A stretch of DNA of 64,000 nt from Desmodesmus armatus (GCA_007449985.2 VIIQ02000145.1:124001-188000), one strand, 5' to 3'. Counted from the stretch's first letter, positions 48,001 to 59,990 are shown. The notes: a model not told the origin generated them from the letters alone. Translations and numbers: made by a program.

Positions 48001-49455
48001 TGCATGTGCTGACAAGAACTCGAATCAGCACACGTGCCCAGACCTGCAGGACACAGCCACGCAAAGTCAGCACAGCCGTGGAACACTGCTGCATGCATGT
48101 GCTGACATGCACACAGACTATCGCACTCACTGCCAACCCCTGGCCGCTGCTTTGGCTGCGCTGCTTGTACACCACACAGTACTCTGCATGTGATCAACCA
48201 AGTAACTACACGCGCACAGCAGCTGCTGGCACTGCATGCGCATCGCTGCTTGCAGACACAGGCAGAACCTGCTTACAACTACATGCTGACTTTTGGTATC
48301 AGTGCCTGCAAGCCGCACCTGCCATGGTGGCCACGTGGTTGTCACTCAAGCCAGCAGAAGCCTCTGAGGGCAAGATCACTAGCTTGCTGAGGCAGCTGCA
48401 GCCCCCCAGTGCTGCACTGAAATTGCATGCATCAGGCCTAAACGATGCCTGCAGCGTGAGCATGCTGAGGCTGGGCAGGGCTGCCAAACAGGCCAGATGC
48501 CTGGTCTCCAGCTGCTGACCAGGGTTATTGAAGATTAACACCAGGTCCTCCAGGTGGGTCAAGCGAGCGGACAGCTGCTGCATGGTGGCCTCAAACTGCA
48601 CACACAGCCAGGACAGGACAGGACAGGCCAGGGCGCGCAGGGTCAGGACGTAAGGGAAGGCACACGGCCAGAACAGCACAACAGTGAGCTCAGACGCATT
48701 CTGCCTGCTCAAGGTAAAACACTGGGTGTGCTGTAGCAGCATGACAGCTCCACACAGCAGCAAGCAAACCAAGCCAGATCATTGTCCTAGATCACTCCCA
48801 GCACAGCCCCAGCACAGCCCACCTGGGCAAGAGAGACCCAGGGCGAGATGTGGTAGGTCAGCTTCTTGACCTGGGGGCACAACTTGAAAATAGCACCTCC
48901 TTGTCGCTGATGCTGGTGACAGGACCCCTGGGCTCCAAGTCCAGGGTCGCCTCTACAGCGCCAAGCGTCGCGATCTCGCGCCACTCCTTACACACAGAGC
49001 GCAGGGGTAGGAGGTTGGTCAGGTCACGTAAGTGCCTGCCAACCTGCAGCAGGCAGACAAAGCCGAGATGCAAGCAGCACACTGTGAGTGCTGACAGTGA
49101 GTGCTGACTCAGCCAGCAACAGTAGACTGTCGATCCAGCAGATCTCCCATACCATGAGTTCCATATGGCAGCTTAGGGCGTAGTAAATAAGAATGCAGGG
49201 TCAGCAGGCGTGCAGACAGCTTTCAGGAACGAAGCAGCACCTCAACAACAGCGGTGAACGACACAATGTCTGAGGAGAGGCAAGGCAGCACAACATGATA
49301 TCGAGCAATCACTTCCAGTAAACTTGGATCATTTGACGGCACATTTGCAGGGGCAGGCGCTGCTGTCACCCGCATGCTTTCGAGAGCCTGGGCTGCCTGC
49401 ACAGCGCCGTTGACGTCCTCACCTCCACTCCAACGACTTCCAGCAGCCCGTTCAT
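45037..49455 (-). CDS. F-box-like leucine-rich-repeat protein
   Basis: The ATG at 49455 (MNGLLEVVG) opens a 5' exon that, after one frame change, reads DVNGAVQAAQALES. Exon 49043-48823 has an F-box-like VGRHLRDLTNLLPLR followed by VCKEWREIA. LRR exons follow at 48595-48319 (LTHLEDLVLIFNN), 47950-47764 (LTSLETLEFPGHARAF), 47460-47168, about 46945-46604, 46290-46021 (LPGLQSLVMDG), 45743-45589 and about 45340-45037 (LRHLKLSTPDVV), ending in TAA. Phases match from 49043 to 47168 (0, 1, 2). Later junctions, and the interior of the 48.9-kb, 46.8-kb and 46.2-kb exons, show single-base frame breaks. F-box/LRR proteins select substrates for SCF ubiquitin ligases, and that role is inferred here from layout only. 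It may be a decaying copy. Confidence 0.6.
47949..48130. repeat. 91-bp tandem duplication of a splice-acceptor region
   Basis: On the plus strand the CAGACCTGCAGGACACAGC segment starts about 47945 and again about 48038, each followed by CTGCTGCATGCATGTGCTGACA. It duplicates the 3' end of an intron, including the acceptor, of the F-box/LRR gene. Confidence 0.8.
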
Positions 49456-49589
49456 AGTGGTAGAATAAGCTTGAGGTACGAGAAGGCGACAGTCTGGACG
49501 CTCTGGGACACTGCACCAAAGATCTGGTGCTTGCTGCACTCTACGCTGAGCCGATGAGGTGCAAACCAAGATAGAGACACTGAACGACA

Positions 49590-49700
49590 ACCAGTTGCTA
49601 TTTATCTATGGATAACGGACACGCACGCTCTCGCGAAACACCGTTCTAGATGTGGAACAAATATAAGCGGACCAATGAAAACTGTTGAAAAAGCGGGAAT
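49590..49700. promoter_or_regulatory. Candidate promoter of the F-box/LRR gene
   Basis: An AT-rich patch at 49596-49611 reads AGATAAATAGC on the minus strand, TATA-like, about 140 bases upstream of the ATG at 49455. A plus-strand CAAATATAAGCG lies at 49656. Placement is by sequence only. Confidence 0.3.
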
Positions 49701-50387
49701 GGGAGCTTGTGATAAACGATGAGGCATTCTGTGGGGACGTTCCATCATCGTGTGCCAGTGCACTCGTCAGGTCTTGGTGGCCTTGGGCTTGACCTTGTCC
49801 TTGTGAAGGCGATCCTGCCAGCACACTATCGCTTCGTTTGCAAAAGCCGTCATCAAGCAGTCAGCAGCAGGCATCTGCCGCATGCATCCATGGCACATAC
49901 TCAGATCACTGGGATCCAGCCAGAGTGCAGGCCGATCCTTTTTGTTGTCAAAGGGGGGTCTGTGCAACGGTCAACAGATAAGTTTGATGAATTGCAATCT
50001 CTCAATACTGCAGCTGTGTCACTTCAGGACCTGACCGTCCCCTGGACCTAGTGAGAGCACTTGCTGCATCGCTGGGAACAACACACCAGTCAGGTGTGTG
50101 ACAGGGTTGCGCCACGGCACACTTTCACAGTTGCAACATCGAAAAGATGACCCCTTTCTTGATCAAGAGTATGTTAAGCCTGGTGCATTGCAGATGTCTT
50201 GTGCAAGCAACCACGTTTCTATGTGGACAAGTTGTGTGGCGTGCAGGTGTCTTGTCACAGCTCTGGTGTCCTGCAGATAGTGACTCCGTGTATGTAGCCA
50301 AGGGTGCTTCCACATATGACGAGGGTGAACCATGTGTGGTCCCCTCAGTCTGCCTTTGCGTGCTGCATTGATGTGCGCTGACTGCAG
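49701..50387. other. No confident gene; possible 5' exons
   Basis: Plus frames at 49719-50051 and 50147-50371 (SQLWCPADSDSVYVAKGAS) look partly protein-like but have no clear splice junctions. Confidence 0.3.
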
Positions 50388-50967
50388 GGCTCCATCTGGG
50401 ACAGGGTGGGGCAGCAGATGAAGGGGATACATGCCAAAAAGGGCACAAGCCTTCCACTGTAGGCTGCCCCTGCACTGGCAGGCTGACAGTACCCCCCTGC
50501 TCGGCTTCCCAGCAGCGCCTCTACACGTCCCCTGACCTGCAGATCTGCAGCCTCAGACACTGCAACAAATAGCAATGGCGTGTCTGCACCGTTGTCATTA
50601 ATGCTACCTCTTCAATTGAGAGGTATGAAGGCACCGTGCATGGACATGTGCAAAGGGCCATCTTGAGGCTGCCTGCACGCCTTTATAGAGCATGGCTGCA
50701 GCAGTTGACTGTGTTCACTTGGGCCATGTACCAGCCCACTTCCCACTCACCCCTTGTCATTGTCATGCAGGTTGGGCATCAACAGCCAACAGCAGTGGGT
50801 CGGCATCCAGCTTTGTGACACAGCGGCCTAACACAGATGCACTCCCTGTGTCTACAGTGCAACGTCACCGACCCGTACGCGCCTGTACTGCGATCGGCAT
50901 GTTGCAGGGCTCCAGCCTCTTCTCTCAGCAGTGTTTTGTGATCAGCTGCAACCCCATGGAGCCATAG
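50388..50967 (+). CDS. Two tentative plus-strand terminal exons
   Basis: 50388-50462 follows CTGACTGCAG and reads GSIWDRVGQQMKGIHAKKG before TAG. 50771-50967 follows a pyrimidine-rich TGTCATGCAG and reads SGSASSFVTQRPNTD before TAG. They may belong to different transcripts or be alternative ends. Function unknown. Confidence 0.3.
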
Positions 50968-53399
50968 GCAAGGTGGGTACAAGCCGCAAGGGCCAACTTG
51001 CGGCATGCTGAACACAACACAGCATGTGGGTGTTCCAGCAAGCTAGAAGCACCTCCCGGCTGTGCCAGAGCTCCCAAGCCTTTCTGCTATCCTCCATACT
51101 GCAGTATGCAAGACAGGGCTGCCACAAGGTGCACACCTGCCGCACATGCGTCTGACATGCTGACAGTGCCAAGGGTCGCACTGGACGAAAACAGTGAGGC
51201 TTGCAAGTGATATTCACTACCCAGTGTTTGTGTGCTGGTATGTTCCCCCATGAGCCTCTGGCTCCCTTGTGGGTTTGCTGAGCCAAATACTGTACTATGT
51301 AACTGTTTCCAACACACCTCTACACCCCCCCCCCCCATCCCCCCGTTCTCTCCTAAACACCCCTACCCCCCCCCCCCGGGCACGCGCCTCATCGCGCTCT
51401 TTGATGGTGCCTCTGTGGTTGCTCTGAAGGCAGCTGCCGCTGCCAGCATACAAAAAAACCTGTGATGCCGATATGCTGAACCCCCAAAACTATTTTTAAC
51501 CAAATTATCCTTGATTCATATCCTGCATCGCTAGCTTGCCAATTATGTGAGTGCATGCACACTGGTGTTGCTCAGCTGTGCTGACAAACACTGGCTCAGT
51601 CATGGTGGCCGTTGCCAACTGTTGACATGTCTCTTTGACTGCTGGGCGCTGCATTGTGCTGTTTTGTCTTTCAAAGACACTCAGTGAGTGTTTGTTGCTG
51701 CTGCAAGCATCATCACATGTGCCGCTGCCAATGTCGGGTGCATGCGGCGGGGTGGTGCTGAGTACATTCAATTGAGTGAAAAAGCACATTTGTGGTAGGG
51801 CGGTGTGATCCTTGGCATCGCAGGGGGGGGGGGGGGGTAGCAGCAAGCGACTGTGGACTGAGCAGCAGTGTGTGTGTGTGGGGGGGGGGGGGGGGCTGTA
51901 GCATGCAAGCGATTGTGGGCAGGGTGGCGGAGGACCGAGGGAGGGGGGGGGGGGTGCGACGTGCAAGCTGTTGTGGGCAGGGCCGCATGGGGCGGGGGGG
52001 GGGGGGGGGGGGGCTGTTGACAACTGGTGGGCTGTGAGTATCCGCAACAGACAGGGCACTGGAAGAGAAATTTCTTCCACTTCCCGACTGTTGGGGCAAT
52101 AGGGGTGGAAGGGATCTGGTGATGTGCTGGGGCAACTACAGTACTCATTGTGTGGTTTTAAGGGGGGGGGGGTTGTCTGCCGCTCTTGCTGCCTGCGATG
52201 TGCGTGTCTACCTTTTGGTGTATGCAGTCCATCAATTGTGAAAAGTTCCGCCCAGCGGCAAATGTATCCACTTGCACCCCCCCCCCCCCCCCGGACCTGC
52301 CCAACCGAGCAACGGTTGGCTGATCAAGGTTCCTGGGACACTGCGTCAAGAGTAGCAGCTGATAGGCCCGGCATGCTTTGTCCAGTGTCTAGGCCAAGGG
52401 CAACACGTTGGTTGCAACTTCAGCTGCAGTCCAGCACAACAGGGAGGTGCCTGGGTTCTGTGCTGACATCTTCCAGGTGCTGTGTATGTTGCTGAAGGAT
52501 GGCCGTGTTCCTGAGGTGTGTGGCTGCTGCTTGCCGACATGCTGTGCTGCCGATCGTCCCTGGTGGTCTACAGGCCTGGCCAGCTGCACAGCAATGCATG
52601 CATGCATGTTCGTATGGCTACGGTGGTCAGGGCAGCCACAGTAGCCGTAGCAACGCATATTACCCTTCAGTGCAGCCACCCAGAAACCCTTGAGTCTGCT
52701 GCCTGGCGGGCGTGCAGCATAATTTGCTACCGACTGTCCCTGCTGGTCTACAGGCATGCCCAGCTGTGCAACAGCTGAATGACCAAGGTCCCTGATCACG
52801 AGGTTGTGCGTTGAAACCAGCAGCTGTCAGGCTGGACAGGAGCCTCATTCAGCCTATGTCAAGGGGGCAACATGTTCCTTGCAGCTGCGATCAAGCACAC
52901 CGGAGATGTGTGTGGGTTCAGGCTCCCATGCTTGTAATCGACCCGTGTTGGGCACACCTTGATGTACAGGTGCTAGGCATCTCTTGTCAAGACCAGTGGT
53001 CAGGTTTTGCCTGTGGCTCACAGCAGTTGCTGTTCTTTGCTGTTGTGATTGTAGCCAGTTTGTAGGGGTGAGCCCCCCCCCCCCCCCCCGGGTGTAGGCA
53101 GTTCGTAGGGGTGAGCCCCCCCCCCCCCCCCCCCTGGTTGTAGCCAGTTCGTAGGGGTCAGCCGGGGAGGGCCTCCCCCCCCCCCCCCCCCCCCCCCCCG
53201 TGGCAGCTCCACGCAGCCCCAAAAACATGGTCATGACTGGCTGACACAGCTTCTGGGTTGTATGCAACAATGTTGGAGTGGCTCTGGTTGTACTGTTCTC
53301 GACGTGGTGCTGGGCGTCATGAACGCTGCTGACTCAACCTGTTTGACATGCACTGATATCACTTTAGGGTTGTGTGACACCAAAGGACGGGGGGGGGGG
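50968..53399. other. Repeat-rich stretch with C/G runs, no resolved gene
   Basis: Contains poly-C/poly-G tracts (51325, 51367, 51826, 51882, 51944, 51995, 52277), weakly similar duplicated blocks (52384 and 52856; 52550 and 52727) and an inverted copy of a repeat also found at 53441 and 55310. The proline-rich minus frames at 51505-52148 are products of the G runs. Confidence 0.45.
53045..53165. repeat. Three approximately 52-bp tandem repeats with C runs
   Basis: The unit is GTAGCCAGTTCGTAGGGGTGAGC followed by a C run of 14-20. The third copy ends GTCAGCC. Confidence 0.9.
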
Positions 53400-53865
53400 G
53401 GGCAGCGTCGACATCCCGGCAAAAGCATGCATTTTTTTGGTATGCTGGCAGCAGCAGCTGCCTTCAGGACAAACAGCTACAAGTGGCATCAGAAAATAGC
53501 GCAATCAACCCGGGGGGGGGGGGGGGGATGCGAGGTTGGTTTGGCTTCACAAACTTGGGTCAGTCCAGGTGGTCAGGAGCAGCACCATCAAGCAGCACAG
53601 TGCATGTAGGCACAGCACAACCCCAGGTGAAAAGCATAAAGGTTCAACCCTGGCAGGCAATGCAATCGATGTGTGGCGAATGTGTCTGCGTGTAACATTT
53701 TCTTCCCCCATAAAGGAATTGCCTTAGCAGCCGGACCCCTTGGACCTGCAACCCTTTCCACTAACAGCTACGGCAGTGCTCAGAAACTTCCCGCTGCTTA
53801 ATTCCCGCTGCTGCTGCTGCTGATGTGGCTGCGTTGTTGTCAGACACACTTTGCTCAGCTACATG

Positions 53866-53943
<78 letters not shown>

Positions 53944-54310
53944 GGGAAGTCCTCCAGCTTGCTGCTGTGTGGAGGCATCCCGATTTCACCTGCTGCACAC
54001 TAGCCTCCTCCTGTCACCTGCAAGTGGGGATGGTACACCTCACATGGTTACAGCAAGAAAATTTCAATTAATTTGCACTTGCTGCCGCAGCAGCAGCTAC
54101 AAAGTAATGGTCTGTGGTTCATGGGCCACCCTGCAACAGCAGCAACGCTTACTTGACATCTATGACAAGCGGCCAGCCCAACCCCTCCCATAACACATCA
54201 TTGTAGGCACCCAGCACATCATTGTAGGCAACCCTTCGCCTTCCCCCTCTTTGCCCCACCCCCCTCTGTTGCGGATACACCAGCTGTCAAAAGGCTGGCC
54301 CCTCCCCTCT
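53400..54310. repeat. Segmental duplication, copy 1
   Basis: It shares ordered landmarks with 55290-56070: TTTGGTATGCTGGCAGC, a CTG tract after a cysteine-rich frame, CTCCTG.CACCTGCAA, GCACTTGCTGCCGCAGCAGC, GGTTCATGG and AGGCTGGCCCC. It contains (TGC)22 at 53876-53942. Open frames here are not convincing genes. Confidence 0.7.
53876..53942. repeat. (TGC)22 microsatellite
   Basis: Uninterrupted triplet run at the position equivalent to (CTG)13 in the second duplicated copy. Confidence 0.95.
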
Positions 54311-55289
54311 GGGCCATCATACTAGCTGCCTGCCCTGTGGGGCAGTGCAAGCCCCCCCCCCCCCTCTTGCCGTCGCCCCCGCCCCTGTGCACCCCCCCCC
54401 CCCAGGTCCCTGCACCAAGAAGCACAGCAGCCTGCATGCGGCAGCACCCCTATGGCACACAGTAGATAGCAGAAGCAACCATTGCTCTGTTGCAACTGCA
54501 GGGTGCCTCACACAGGCCAGCAACGTAGCTAGTGGCAGTAGATGTGGCTGCAAAATACGATTCCCACCCTGTGTGTCACAGTTGCCGTGTGCATGCCGCT
54601 GTTGCTGTCCCTGTAAACGAGGGAGGTAGCTTGCTGCCGCTGCCGCCGCCTCTGCCTCTGCCGCTACTGCCGCCGCCAGTTTTGACAGTAGGGTTGCAAA
54701 CTGCAGTCGAAAAAAAAAACTGCAGTCAAAGCAGCAATGGCGACAACAGCCTGAGTGTGAGGGAGCACAGGGGTGGGGGGGGGGCAGTTGAGAAGGGGGA
54801 ACGATGGGGAGGGTAGAGCGAAGAAGGGATGGTATGTAATCAATACTGTGTCTGCCATCCTGACCCAGCCACCACTACAGTACAGTCACTGGCAGTGCAG
54901 TGCAGTGCAGCAGTACATTCCAGTAAAGTGCAAGAACAGAGGACGACAGTACAGCACCATGCTGTACGATACAGCACTGATGTGCACAAAAACTTACAGT
55001 ACAACACAGTACGCAACAGTGCAGTACAGCAACAGATAGTCACTGGCAGTGCAATGCAGTGTGGGACAGGCCTTTCACCCCAGGCAGTAATGGACAGTCA
55101 CACACTGCGCAAGCCAGCGATGCAGGCAACTGCAATGCAGTTACTGCATCAAGGATATCTCGGTCACAGATGGTGGTGGTGGTGTGTGTATGTGTGTGTG
55201 TGTGTGGGGGGGGGGGGGGTGTAGTGGGTCGGGGGGGGGGGGGGGGGGGGGTTCGTGGGTCGGGGGGGTGGGGGGGGGGGGTGGACGCA
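54311..55289. other. Spacer between duplicated segments, no gene
   Basis: Holds C runs (54353, 54393), an A9 run (54711), a cluster of CAGTAC/CAGTGC motifs (54880-55060, with GTCACTGGCAGTGCA at 54886 and 55039) and G runs (55207-55280). No exon seen. Confidence 0.4.
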
Positions 55290-55662
55290 TACTGCGCATT
55301 TGTTTTGGTATGCTGGCAGCGGCAGCTGCCTTCAGAAGCAACCACAAAGGCAACGGAAAAAAGTCGTAATAAGGGGCGGGGGTGGGGGGTTGCTGGGGGT
55401 AGGGGTGTCTGCTGAGGGCGGTGGGCGGCTTTCAAAAAGGGCAACGTTGTCAAGGGACAACGCCATTCGGCAGCGGAGTGCATGCAGGCACTACACATCC
55501 CCCGGCTAACAACTTGGCCGTGCTAGTCTCCCGACAGCGGAACCAATTGACCTGACACCAAATCAACAAACAGCTACGTCAGTGTTCTTAAATTCCCCTG
55601 GACCCCCCCCCCCCGCCCCGCTGCTGATGTTGCTGCCTCTGTGTCTGTGCTGTCGTCAAACA

Positions 55663-55704
<42 letters not shown>

Positions 55705-56070
55705 GACAAATCATCCATCTTGTACTGCTGCGTGCTGCGGGATCACACACATCTTCCTGCACAACAGCCTTCTCCTGCCACCTGCAAGGGGAGATGCCAT
55801 ACTTCAAAGAGTGACAGCACACACAATATATGCGTTGACATCGCCGCACTTGCTGCCGCAGCAGCTGTACTGTGAATGGTTCATGGATCACTCTCTTACA
55901 GCAGCAACACCGGTTTGTCGTGTGTGACCAACCGGCCAGCCGCCCCCCCCCCCCTCCTCCCACCACACACCACTGTTGATGCCCCAGCACATACCCCCCC
56001 CCCTCCCTCTCCCTCTGTTGCGAACATATGCAGCCCACAATCTGTCAAGAGGCTGGCCCCCTCCACATGG
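55290..56070. repeat. Segmental duplication, copy 2
   Basis: Diverged copy of 53400-54310 at an offset of about 1.76-1.87 kb. It contains (CTG)13 at 55665-55703 instead of 22. Confidence 0.7.
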
Positions 56071-57424
56071 TCTACATCGGTCAATCAGGCTTGCCGGGGC
56101 CTGCAAGCAGGAGAGCAGCGGAGCATGAGGGTGTGCGGCAGTCAGCCTAGTAATGCATGTGTGTGAGGAATGTTGGCTGCATGTAGGCAGGGAGAGCTTG
56201 AAAGCTTTAAACACAGCTGGTCCTGCCAGTGAAGTGGTGCACTATGGCGCCTTGTCTAGTGTCACCACCAACGACAGCAGGGCTTGTTGGCCATTGGGCC
56301 ATGCATAACTGGACATCAACGTGGAAAGCATGCCCTCCCTGCCTATCTGAGGGGCACGATTGTCAGCACCCGTCAGCACCCGCGCGTGATCACGGTCACC
56401 ACTCAACTCGGTCACCACTCAACTCTAGAGATTCGATTTTTACGCAAAGTAAATGCGGAACACAAAAGTAGAGACTATAACAGAAGAACAAAACGGGAAA
56501 AACACCAAGAATGGTATACTGAGCAGACCCCGGCACCCACGGGAGAACCCGGACTTCCCGCCGGACCCAATGGCCAGCCCCGGACCCAAGCTGTGTCTCG
56601 CATCTTCCAACATAGATATTATTTGGCAATACCTGACCCGCAGTGCATTTTTGATGAATGCGAGCAGGACAAGCATCATGCAAGCTAACCCTGCAGCATG
56701 CAGGGCGAAAATGCGGCCGGAATAAGGACGGCCCGGGTGCAAAACCCTGGCCGATGACAGCGTTTGATGCAGTCCCAACTCAGCCCAATGTGTATCGAAC
56801 CTTTAGACCAGATGCGCGCAGAGCAGGTTCGCCCACAAAACCAAATGCGGCGAGAGCAGGATCACTGGTTCGAACCCTCCTACCCCCTGGGCAGAATTTT
56901 TGGGCCCCTGTGCCAAATCCTTCTTGCACAACTCTTACACGGAAGACTTCACTAAACTAATACAAACTAGACAGCTGGGCTCTTCTGGACTGTCTGAGCA
57001 GAGGACCCCCCCCCCCCCACCCACCCACCCACCCAAGCACCTTCCACCAACTTGCTGGCCGCTTGCTGCTACTGCTGCTGCTGCTGCTGCTGCTGCCGGT
57101 CTTATGCTGTGCCTGTCTCATGTTGCTGCCGCTACAAGAGCACATCTCACTCATCTCACCCCAACATGCTAGATGGCCACAGAGCTTGCCGTCAATGCCT
57201 TGTGTGCAGCCCAGTTTCCATCCTCCTATTTTGTCTCCGTCCTTCACTCCTCCTCTCGACCCCCTCACGAGAGGGCTGACATGTTCACCTCGGATGATGG
57301 GCAATCAGTAATTGCCAATTACTAATTGGATGTTACACAGAACATCCCCCGTTTGGGGAGCCAACCGTTGCCTTGGCAAGGCTCATTGGGCTAAAGGAAC
57401 AATTATGTACATCATCAGCACACC
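56071..57424. other. Nothing recognised
   Basis: Includes an AT-richer part (56400-56960) with a lysine-rich open frame (56453-56725) of unknown meaning, a C14 run (57006) and a (GCT)n run (57063-57096). Confidence 0.35.
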
Positions 57425-57805
57425 ACCCCCATTCCTTCCACACTCTGTCCCCCCCCCACCACCCCCATTCCTTCCACACTCTGCCCCCCCCCCCCCACCC
57501 ACCACCACCACCCCCATTCCTTCCACACTCTGTCCCCCCCCCCCCACCCACCACCCACCACCACCACCCCCATTCCTTCCACACTCTGTCCCCCCCCCCC
57601 CCCACCCACCCACCCACCACCACCACCCCATTCCTTCCACACTCTGTCCCCCCCCCCACCACCACCACCACCACCACCATTCCCTCCACACTCTGTCCCC
57701 CCCCCCCCCCCCACCACCACCACCCCCATTCCTTCCACACTCTGTCCCCCCCCCCACCACCACCACCACCCCCATTCCTTCCACACTCTGTCCCCCCCCC
57801 ACACA
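57425..57805. repeat. Eight-copy approximately 49-bp minisatellite
   Basis: The core CCCCATTCCTTCCACACTCT followed by GTC, a C run and CACCACCA recurs at about 57425, 57461, 57511, 57568, 57625, 57678, 57723 and 57770. Spacing varies with C-run length. Confidence 0.95.
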
Positions 57806-57989
57806 CCCACCACCACCCCCCCCATCGGGGGCACAGTACCCACTGTCCCTCCTGGTGTGTGCGGTTGTCATCACATGTGGCCGCCACTGCTGGCAAGTCG
57901 CCCTCCAGCTGCCAGCGCTGGTACACGCAGCACTGACCATGGGCACAGACGAAGGCACCAAAAGCGCCTGAAGGGCGGCCCCTAGCGGC

Positions 57990-57990
57990 T

Positions 57991-58052
<62 letters not shown>

Positions 58053-58110
58053 TTTGAGTGTGCAGCAGCAGCATGAAGACGGCAGCAGCAGCAGCAGCAG
58101 CAGCAGCGGC
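57990..58110. repeat. (CAG)20 and (CAG)9 microsatellites
   Basis: Two CAG runs, 57990-58050 and 58082-58109, separated by about 30 bases. Confidence 0.95.
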
Positions 58111-58309
58111 AAATATCACCAACGTCACCGGTGCTACTGCTTACAAGCTCCAACAGCAGCTGCTCAAACCACTCCTGGATTGATTGATTTAAAAAAGCCA
58201 CGCCTCAAGTCAATTCTGCAACTGAACCCCAACACTGGCAGCAACAAAACGTGCCAGCGGCTGCTGTTACCGCTGCTGCTGCCACTCCTGCTGCTGCTGC
58301 TGCTGGGCG

Positions 58310-58540
58310 CTAACAAGCACCACCCTGTGAAACATCAGGCGAGGAAAGAAACTGAGGGTGCCGATCCAAAGCTTGCTGACACAGCTGCTGCTGCAGGCCC
58401 GTAGGGTTGTTGAACAGGGCCCACCCATGATCCCCTCCCTCCTGAGCCCACTCCCTGCACACCTTATTGAAGGAAGGCACCCATGCGAATGAGTCAGATG
58501 TGCTGCCCCACTGCTGCTGCTGTAGCCGCCTGCACACCAC
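58310..58540 (-). CDS. Candidate exon with F-box-like KVCREW motif
   Basis: An open minus-strand segment reads STSDSFAWVPSFNKVCREW and then GLQQQLCQQALDRHPQFL. FNKVCREW resembles the F-box end VCKEWRE of the 49-kb gene. The 5' boundary is unclear, and the frame ends in a stop at 58310. It may be a fragment of an F-box gene. Confidence 0.4.
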   Translation of the reverse strand: MVCRRLQQQQWGSTSDSFAWVPSFNKVCREWAQEGGDHGWALFNNPTGLQQQLCQQALDRHPQFLSSPDVSQGGAC

Positions 58541-59344
58541 AAGCTACAGGTGTAACTTTGATTTGATTTAATTTGAAGCAGCACAAACACCACTCAGTCG
58601 ATTGACAATGCAAGCTGGGTGACCCCCCCCCCCTCCCCTCAACACACCCACGGGCCCTCATCTCAGACATTCTGTGCCTGAGTTGACGCTCTCATGCAAA
58701 ACGCACATGCACTGGTTGCAAACGCTGCTGCGGCTGTCATTGTTATTCAAACCCTGCAGCACTGCAGGCCCACTGCACACCCAGGGAGCAGCAGCGCACA
58801 AGTTGCAGCTGATGCCTCCTGCTGACAAGCGCTCGTGCTGCCTCGAGACACAGCAACGTGCAACGCTGTTGATATGGTTGCAACACGCCAGTGCTATGGG
58901 CATAAACCACACAGCATTCACGCTTCCTGGTGGGATGGGGGTCACTCAGCACAGCAGCAGCAGCAGCACAACTCCACATAGCGCAGTAGGCAATGCGGTC
59001 CATATCAGGATTTACAGGAACTCAAACACGCACAATTGCATGTAGACGGGTCCCAACCGATCAAAACTGCCTGCAGCACCCGAGTATCGTTTGCAATTGT
59101 TGATCTCGCGACGTAATGATGGTTGACTCAACTCAGACAATGCGGAGGCCCTCACAACACGCTAGTTGAATCTGCTGTTCACATCTTGGCTTGCCGTGGC
59201 TCTGAGGCCACTGAAACCCTGACAGGATTGAACCGCTGACTGTACTTCATGCTGTCATCAGATGCATGGGGAGGTTACATCATAATGCAACCCAGTTCCA
59301 CAAGAGCTGTTGAAACCAACTGTCACACAATGCATGCCTACTCT
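58541..59344. other. Nothing recognised
   Basis: Contains a C12 run (58623) and a short repeat (58548-58575) whose inverted copy lies at 60470-60512. Open frames at 58674-59045 lack splice support. Confidence 0.35.
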
Positions 59345-59730
59345 GGGCACTCCCAGGTGTCTCCTAGTGCTCTGTCGAGTCCTTAGCGGGCACTACTGGC
59401 TGATCAGGCGCCAAGTAGGCACACATGCCCTTGTGTTTGCAGCCTCATTTGACATTATGTGAGTCTTGTAATGTCTGGAGCTATTGGTGTGGCTGGTGCA
59501 TGCATCGGTACAGGCGATAATTGCACTCTCAGGTGTCTCCCAGTGCTCTGTCGAAGTGCTTAGCAGGCACTGCAGGCTGATCAGGCGTTACGTCAGCACA
59601 CATCCCTTTGTGTGTTGAATCCCACTGGCCATATTTTGTGTCAATAACTGTCGCTATTGGTTTGGCTGGTACATGCACTGGTGCAGCAAATTGGTGCAGC
59701 CAATCTCTGCCACTCTCAGGTGTCTCTTGC
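59345..59730. repeat. 181-bp tandem repeat, just over two copies
   Basis: CACTC-CAGGTGTCTC begins units at about 59345, 59527 and 59711. The first two continue through GTGCTCTGTCGA, GGCTGATCAGGCG and CACACAT-CC. The third is cut short and leads into a CTG array. Confidence 0.8.
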
Positions 59731-59749
59731 TCGACGTCCTGCCGCTCCT

Positions 59750-59787
59750 GCTGCTGCTGGTACCGCTGCTGCCGCTGCTGCTGCTGC

Positions 59788-59835
<48 letters not shown>

Positions 59836-59990
59836 GCCCCTGCTGCTGCTGCCCCGCCCCTGCTGCTGCTCCGCCCCTGCTGCTGCAGCTACCCCCACCC
59901 CTCCCCCTGCTGCTGCCCCCCCCCCCCCCCGCGGTGCTGCTGCTGCTGCTGCTGCCTCACCCCTGCAGCTGCTCCTGCTGCTGCTGCAGC
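59750..59990. repeat. Degenerate CTG/CCG triplet array
   Basis: CTG and CCG triplets with CCGCCCCTGCTGCTG sub-repeats and C runs. All plus frames are open by repeat structure, which is not evidence of coding. Confidence 0.9.

Noticed and set aside
56868..56890. GGTTCGAACCC, tRNA T-arm-like
   Set aside because: No matching D-arm, anticodon arm or acceptor stem upstream.
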